This document shows, piece after piece, positions 57,425-64,000 of a stretch of 64,000 bases of DNA. A program made the translations under genes and the position numbers. The notes beneath the pieces were generated by a model, which saw only the letters and a program-made list of their open reading frames with translations, searched no databases and had not been told where the DNA came from. Source of the stretch: Hoplostethus atlanticus (taxonomy: Eukaryota > Chordata > Actinopteri > Trachichthyiformes > Trachichthyidae); contig JAXDDX010000002.1 of NCBI GenBank assembly GCA_034670405.1, forward strand, positions 6,849,501 to 6,913,500. The letters are read 5' to 3'. The stretch's first letter is position 1. The number at the start of each line of letters is the position of its first letter.

Positions 57425-59697
57425 ACTCCAACTTGATGAGTGAGCAGTTCAAGATGGAGGGAGGTAGTTCCTCAGGGATGGTGATCACCTTGGTCACAGT
57501 CTGTCTGCTAGAGGACGCTACAGGCTCACATTTCTCCTTCAGGACCTCATTAGTGCTAACTCTCCTGCGACCCTGGGCAAAGAAACTTTTCTTTTCATAG
57601 AGGACGATTTTTGGCTTCACTGAGTGAGTTGAGGAGTTGTTGGTTTTGGCTGTGACTTTCAGCGCCTCACCTGTAAGATGGGGGAGTTAATTACTTTCTG
57701 ATCCTGGAGTCAAATCAGTAGTTGCTGTCCTCCATTCATAGTCTATGTAGTAGAGAGAATCATTAGTGACAGCAATTCTCTGCAGTATAATACATATTAT
57801 TAGCTGTACCAAGGGCCCATGTAATTAGAAAAAAGGTGCCAAATTGTTACCAAATGCGCAAAAGGAAACAAATTAAGGATTAGTCTAAAGTCTTAATGAA
57901 AGAAATACATCTCCTTTTGTAATGAAAAAAGTGTCAATACCCTAATAAATCTACTGATGAAAAACCGATCCATTTTACAGTAAGGATAAACATCTCTGCA
58001 ATGGTATGAAGTAAAAACAAACCTTAAAACTATTTACAATGTTCCCTACTAATCTTAACAAGTTAAAAAGTGGCAACCTGTTATTTTATTCCCTAGCAAT
58101 GATTAGTTGTGGGAATCAGCTTAGAAGGAAAGTAAAAGGGCGTTGCCATCTATTTGCACACAAAAAGGTTAATCACAGTCAAATCAAGCTCTCAACGTGG
58201 AACTGTGGTCATGAAAGAGGTTTATGCTGCCATGCAATCCACTTGCAATGTTATGTTCAATCAATATAATTCATTCAATTGACTTTATCGTCCCTGGGGG
58301 GAGATTCCTTTGGCAGGCAGGTGTATTAAAAACATCAGTATATAAAAACAACATTACCACAACAACATAAGGACATAAAGTCATAGTGAAAAAAGGAACA
58401 AAATGTGCCATGAGTATCAGTATGTGGTCTTGCAGATCAACATGCCAGCCTCCTCAGGTACAACTCTCAGTAAAGGCTTGACTTGCAGTTGCCTGTAGTC
58501 AATTGGGCCATGTGGTTCTGCGGCAGTGGCAGGCGAGGGTAGAGTTAAATGTCTGTTATTAGTGATAAAGACTTTGGCCACCACAGGGGGTAAGAGGTAT
58601 TTTAATAGCCCACCAGCTAACCATATCGTTCTTCTTTTATAAGGCATGTGGGGAGGGAGGGGGCCGTCAATCGACGAACCATAATACACTTGTTCTGAGA
58701 AACTAAATTCTTTAAGTACAGGGCTTTAAGGTTTCATTTACAGGTTTGATTATTTTTGGCCCATTAATGGGGTCACAGCTTCAAATGGAGTTTACATCAA
58801 AGTTTTGATTCAATAAAGCTTTGAAAGAAGTCTCCTGATTGAATTACCTTGCCGGTACCCCATCCTGTTAGTGTGAACTTCCATTGAAATGTTTCCATAA
58901 CCGAAGAACGTGACAGATTTATCCTTGCACCCATATTGAGGTTCCTAAAAGAAATGTTACCCACTTTAGATTAGTGTGGTCAGATAACTATCTTCTTTGC
59001 TCTTATGCAATCATTTTATTGCATCATTTTGCTGTAAAATGTAAAAATAATATGAATATTTCCTACCATAAGTCTGGGACTACCCATGTCTGCTTTGGAC
59101 ACAAACGTGAACTTGGTTCCAGCTTTTCTTGGCACCCTCATTGATTGTTTCAGCTCTGCTCTCAACTTATAGACAACTTTGCCCATCCGGGCTTTGAAAG
59201 AGGATGGCAGGTTTCTATGAAATACAACAAGAAAATTTAAATGAAAATGACAAGCAAGTGATACATAAAAGTAGTAAAGTACTGTGAATAGTATGCACCT
59301 ATTAGGAATCGCCAAGGAAAAAGGAAACACATGTCTTCCTGGGCCAATGGCTTCAGTGCCTGAAAAAAAGTATGTTTATGTATCATAACTGCATGTGTTT
59401 CAAACAATCAGGTACAATTATACTATTATATCAATGGCTATATTTATTTAATGCATTACCCAAGATGTGCTGCTTGATTTTAAAGTATTTCTTATTTGCC
59501 CAGATCACAACATTTTTCACAACATAACTTTCGTACCAGCGAACCATAGCTTTGCCCTTTGCAATGAAAATGAGCGACTGGATGCAAGTATGTTTTGAAA
59601 CCTCCATGATGATTCTCCCATTAATGATATCTCCATTTGTGAAGGTGTTTTTGCTGTTGATAGCATCATATTCAATAGAGAATTTCTAGATGGTCAT
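57425..59697 (-). pseudogene. ARRDC3-like gene B', copy 2 (3'-truncated pseudogene)
   Basis: The exons are 59697-59460, 59359-59299, 59214-59067, 58944-58848 and a truncated exon 5, 57670-57425. Exon 1 is better preserved than in copy 1 (reads ...NTFTNGDIINGRIIMEV, then RWYESYVVKNVVIW) but has the same TAG at codon 4 (59686-59688). Exon 4 is open here (GAA at 58879-58881, where copy 1 has TAA). Exon 5 runs into the LTR after SLIKLE, and exon 6 is missing. It is non-functional. The shared codon-4 stop shows the parent was already damaged before duplication, unless an unseen alternative start is used. Confidence 0.8.
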
Positions 59698-59954
59698 TTT
59701 CCACAGAGAAATACGCTGTTCAAAAGGAAGATCTCTTTAAAACTAAGATGATACTCTAAGAGTATAATTTCCTTGAAATGCGGATTTAAGAGCTGTTGGG
59801 AAAGTATGCAAATCCAGTTTAACCAGTTTAACCAGTCTAGCTCGTACTGTACTGTACCAATTAAAAAAGTGGTGGGTTGTGCTGGCTCTACTCCAACAAT
59901 TGACTGAACTCCAGACATAAATTCATTCAAGAAAACTAATCATGGGCAGACTTC

Positions 59955-61475
59955 TTACACTGCAGGGATCTCATTCTCTTGGTGTACACGTTCATAGAGA
60001 TTCAGATGCAAAGGAATGACATACTGAGTGCACCTGAAAGATATGTGACATACTTTCTATTACTGTCATGTGACATCTTGTGCATTGGGAATCAATGGGT
60101 GCTGCTTGTTCAGATAGGAATACCTGATGATTTGAGAAAATCACCGAACCATTAACTGAGGTTTGACAGGTGCATGCTGTACCATGAGTCCAGGGCAATC
60201 CATATCTGCTGTCTGACACAGTAAAATTTGGTTTTGGAATTGCATGGTACCCTCGTTTATCTGCTTAGCTTCGCCTCCAAACAGTACATAACTTCACCTC
60301 ACCTCACCTCACCTCACAAGGCCTCGAAGGTGAATGACATGACAATGACAATGTCAGAAATCAAGTGATCAGGTGAGTCATCATCGCAATCAAGAAAAAG
60401 ATTATGGGAAACATAGAATAAAACAATAACTTTATGTTGGTATCAGTCAGGAATGTTGAATGTGAAAGGAAATGCATGCCACCCTGGACAAATTATTCTG
60501 ACACCTGAAAATAATGTTAAGAGTTGTAGCCAGAAGAACATCCAGGTTATAGTCAAGCATTTAGGTCCTTGTCTCTGGATCCAACCCCGCTGGCCTGGGA
60601 TCAGATCCCACCAGATCTTTCTCTCCTGTGTTTCTTGTGCCTTTCCCACTGTCTGAATGAAAACTACTAAACGTATCTGGACTGTTAAGTCTCCTTTGAA
60701 GAAAACTAGGTCATCCAGGATTGGGTAGGTGGCCTTCAAAAGGTAATCTGTTACAGATTATTAACTACATCCTTAAAATTGTGATGAGTTAAAACAGTTA
60801 TCTGAATCACTCCAACTGAGTAATGTTTTATTTTCAGTTACCTTTGGAAGACTTTGAAGTTGTCATGTTACAGTTTACAGACTTATTATCTTCAATCATG
60901 ATTGGCCTTAAGTCCCATTACCATTACAATACTACCATTTTTTTCCCCAGTAGTCCAACAAGTTGTTTTTTTTCTCTGATACCTGCAATCTGAGATTTTT
61001 AGTTACTGTAACATAATCATGTCCATTGTTCTCTAACAATGGAGCCAGATAGTGTGAGACTTTTGCAGCTAGTTGTTAGTACACAGCATCAATCACATGT
61101 ATCTTGTTTCGCACATTGCTTGGTATGGTATGAAAAGATATATACCAATCTACTGCAAAGTTATATCAACGTGTTATACCATAATGTTTCAGGAATATGT
61201 TGATATACTTAGTTTATTGACTAAGCTTATTACAATGAATAGCTTGTAAAGTTTAAGTGAGAATGTTTCATGGCAATTAAAAGACATGTAATACTTTACC
61301 TCCCAATATGGTACTCCCAGTCTTGTAATATTTCTGCTACCAATATGAACTGTATAATGTCCATTATGTTCAGTCCAAGGACAGTAGCTTTTCCAAATGC
61401 AGTGAAAGGTATGGACTGGATTTTAGTTTGAGCTGACTACAGTTTGACCAACTAGTGACCCGCTCTCTTGTCATG
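59955..61475 (-). pseudogene. Relic ARRDC gene E', copy 2
   Basis: Duplicate of the relic between B and C. The exon-1 remnant lies upstream of donor GTAAAG at 61300, and the exon-2 remnant near 60504-60446 encodes GVRIICPGWHAFPFTFNIPD. Exon-3 and exon-4 remnants lie near 60310-60165 and 60010-59960. Decay is the same as in copy 1. Confidence 0.6.
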
Positions 61476-61997
61476 AATATGTGCAATATATATGTTTACT
61501 TCCACATAATATAAAAAGGCTGATTCATTTGGACTTAAGAAGAATCATATTATATATTGAAGAAATGAATCACTAAAGGACAAATGATTGTCTTGAAAGG
61601 TGAGAGTACTTGTTACATATCAAGCTGCCACTGATATAAAATCTATGGTCTTCTTTATTAAAACAACATCCTGTTTCAAAAGCTGTTACACTGCATCAAC
61701 CTGATTATCCACAACATAAAAACATGGTGATCATAGTAATACCTAACACTACTGTTCTTTAGTTAATTGACCTAGATGAAGTGATGTATTTAAACCAGCA
61801 GCTCTTTTTCTTCCAAAAGCACCTTTGATACTGATCGATTAATGTGAGACAGACACAATAAAAATGCCCATCGCATTTTGCATTCATGATCACCATCATT
61901 AACAACAATATCAACAAATAACTAAATGATCTTAGGAAAACAAAGATCACAATAAAATCGAATTAAAGGTGAATTAAAGACAAATCAATCACTTGAA

Positions 61998-63925
61998 CTA
62001 GCTGTGTTTCCATACTTCCTCCTGCAGCTCCTTTGAGACTGACCCATCAGGGTCTGACAGAACAACAATAGGTAGCTTAACCACAGGATCTCTGGTGAGG
62101 GCCACATCAAGAACAACCTGAAACCATGAAACATATGACATTAATCATAAGAGAGCAATAATGTTGTCATTTTGCACTGGACAATAACCAAACTATGTAC
62201 TCTGAGAGACTAATCATACATAGCTAATATAAATCACTTTCTCTCATCATTCACAAACATTTAGATGGGAATTTTGGCAATGAGAGCTGAGCTTAACCTT
62301 GAGTCTGTATTCAAGCTTTAGTATGGGGCAGTTGAAGATGGTTCCAGTGAGCTGTGGAGGGATGTGTAGGACATTGGTCACGTTCCGATTGGTTCCAGCA
62401 GGCACGGCGTCACCCTTCTCCTTCAAGAATACCCTGGTGTAGACTTTCCTCTTTCTCTTAGTATGGAAGCACTGCTTTTCATACAAGTAGTATTTGGGAG
62501 TTACAGGCCGAGTTGATCTGTTGACTATTTCAGCACTGACTTTAACAGCTTCTCCTGTGAAAAGGTAAACAGATTGCATCATATTTTGGGCTGTAAGTTT
62601 GGGTTCTGTAAATGATATCCATCACTACATATGGCCTCCTCCTACAATGTTTGAATATTTAGTAATTATAGGGTAATGTATAGTGACTGTAGGGGATGAA
62701 ACGGAAACAGAATGCAATTAACATTTCAATAAAATTAGATTTTGCCTTTTACCGTAATATTTCTTTGGCCTGATCCCCTCTTGAGTTGAGTAATTTTATG
62801 TTTGTGTCTATGTAAACCTAAGCATCCTCACCTTGCAGGTATCCCATCCTTTCAGTGTGAACTTTCATAGCGACATTTCCAGATGCAAAGAGTGTGACAT
62901 TCGTTTCAGTGTTACTTTGCTGAGGTTTCTGTAAGGCACAAGACGAAACGATTCACATCGATTGATCTGTTTGTACTTTATTCTAGTAGTTTGCAAGCTA
63001 TGAGCATTGGTGCAATATGGCCATCCGGACTATGTACAGCAGATTATTTTTTTGATTATTTCATGCATTTGATTACATGTATTATCTGGTATAAACTACA
63101 GAGAAGAGGAACGATTTGGGCAGCCAATCTCAAACTAGAACATAGTGGGCTTTGCACTAGAAATGCATGGATATCTTACCATTAGAGCAGGAATGGACTT
63201 GTCTGACATTTGAAACCATAGTGAACTTTGTCTTGGCTTTGCTGGCCAATCTCATGGACCTGGTCACTTTGGCTTCTAGGTAATATTTGATTTTACCATA
63301 TTTACCCTTAAAAGATGTCGGCAGATCCCTGAATCAGACAGGATACAGAGAATAATTATAAAAATACAAGCCAAAGTAGGGAAAACTGGATTACACAAGT
63401 GACTACACACTAAAACAAATATAACACGTTTCCTTTGTATGTTGTGATACAGATAGGTTTCTTTCTGACTTACATATCAGGTCATTTGAGAGACACCTGG
63501 AAGGCATGTGCATCCTTTCAGCACATGCCTTCCAGGTGTCAGAATTTCAGAGCCTACATCAAAGGAAAGACAAAAATCAAGCTTTTACTTATTACATTTC
63601 TTTGGTGTATAAAATAACCTCACATTTAGTTGAATAAAATGAGCGTGAAATAAAAGTAAGACCTACGATTTCCTTCTCCTTCTTTTTGCAGGATTATCTT
63701 TTCAACGGAGAAGAACTTCTCTTTGGCATGATAACGAATGTGAACCTGCGGTCCATAATGTTCGGTCCACGACACGTTGGCCTTCCCTTTGGCCTTTACA
63801 GACAGGCACTCGATTTTAGTTACTTTGGAAATCACCAACACAATTCTTCCTGTTATTGAATCTCCTCTTGAAAAAACATTTTCATTTTCTGTGTCATATT
63901 CAATAGAAATACTTTGGATGGTCAT
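61998..63925 (-). pseudogene. ARRDC3-like gene C', copy 2 (all six exons, frame broken)
   Basis: The exons are 63925-63667, 63553-63474, 63328-63180, 62928-62832, 62554-62298 and 62117-61998. Exon 1 is intact (MTIQSISIEYDTENEN, then VSWTEHYGPQVHIRYHAKEK). Exon 2 contains a perfect 20-base palindromic stem that adds about 13 bases, and exon 3 has one extra base (149). Both defects are shared with copy 1. Exons 4-6 remain open. No PPxY motif is seen in the tail (DGSVSKELQEEVWKHS). Unless an unusual splice restores the frame, no full arrestin fold can be made. Confidence 0.8.
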
Positions 63926-64000
63926 TCCTCAAGTTAAAACAATTAACCAGTGTTGTCAAGAAGGAGCAAGAAGGAGCCCTTATTGGGCGCAGCTAGGTTT
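63926..64000. other. 5' flank of gene C'
   Basis: The short end of the window, upstream of gene C' on the minus strand. No feature can be called. Confidence 0.4.

Larger units (their letters stand above)
57425..63658. repeat. Segmental duplication, copy 2 (ARRDC genes B', E', C')
   Basis: Direct-orientation duplicate of 25136-31387. Left limit: inside exon 5 of B', exactly at the LTR edge. Right limit: in intron 1 of gene C', after which this copy continues into a genuine exon 1 while copy 1 switches to gene D sequence. Differences are scattered substitutions and small indels. Confidence 0.92.

Noticed and set aside
57318..57620. 100-codon open frame joining an ARRDC exon to hydrophobic sequence
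   Set aside because: The second half is LTR sequence read through the insertion point; it is a chance fusion, not a protein.

Overview
The window is vertebrate nuclear DNA, almost certainly from a ray-finned (teleost) fish. It has split genes with GT-AG introns, long CA/TG microsatellites, a Tc1-type transposon, fish-type LINE 3' ends, a tRNA-headed SINE, Helitron, hAT and TTAA-type MITEs, and a tandem family of arrestin-domain (ARRDC3-like) genes. The species cannot be named from sequence alone.

Layout: 1-16.3 kb shows no coding sequence, only microsatellites and one fold-back repeat. At 16.39-18.42 kb there is one intronless, fully open piggyBac-type transposase gene (675 codons) with its DDD triad and C-terminal Cys/His domain intact and no recognisable transposon ends, so it may be domesticated. 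From 21.9 to 63.9 kb the minus strand carries an ARRDC3-like array. Gene A (21.9-24.1 kb) is complete. B, relic E and C are decayed. Gene D (31.6-53.1 kb) ends in a PPxY-containing tail, has one frameshifting base, and has an 18.9-kb first intron. A second copy of part of B, E and part of C occupies 57.4-63.7 kb.

The most interesting object lies in intron 1 of gene D. It is a roughly 15-kb DNA transposon (34,936-49,910) with matching terminal inverted repeats and clustered subterminal palindromes. It carries two convergent genes: a SAM-like plus HECT E3 ubiquitin ligase on the plus strand and an rve/DDE integrase on the minus strand. Both are frameshifted in this copy. The element is abutted on both sides by a 448-bp direct repeat that is not a normal target-site duplication. 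It is riddled with later insertions: a Helitron inside a hairpin MITE, a probable solo LTR, three LINE fragments (one chimeric with a piece of the HECT gene) and a full-length Tc1 element with an intact transposase. A hAT-like element split the right-hand 448-bp repeat.

From 53.3 to 57.4 kb there is a 655-bp MITE with a 6-bp target duplication, then the 5' half of an LTR retrotransposon (LTR, primer-binding site, partial gag) whose outer edge lies exactly in exon 5 of the duplicated gene B. The ARRDC proteins would act as membrane-trafficking adaptors, and PPxY-bearing members recruit NEDD4-type HECT ligases. The transposon-borne genes are expected to serve the element. Many coding sequences here carry one- or two-base indels, so either decay or uncorrected long-read errors could be involved.
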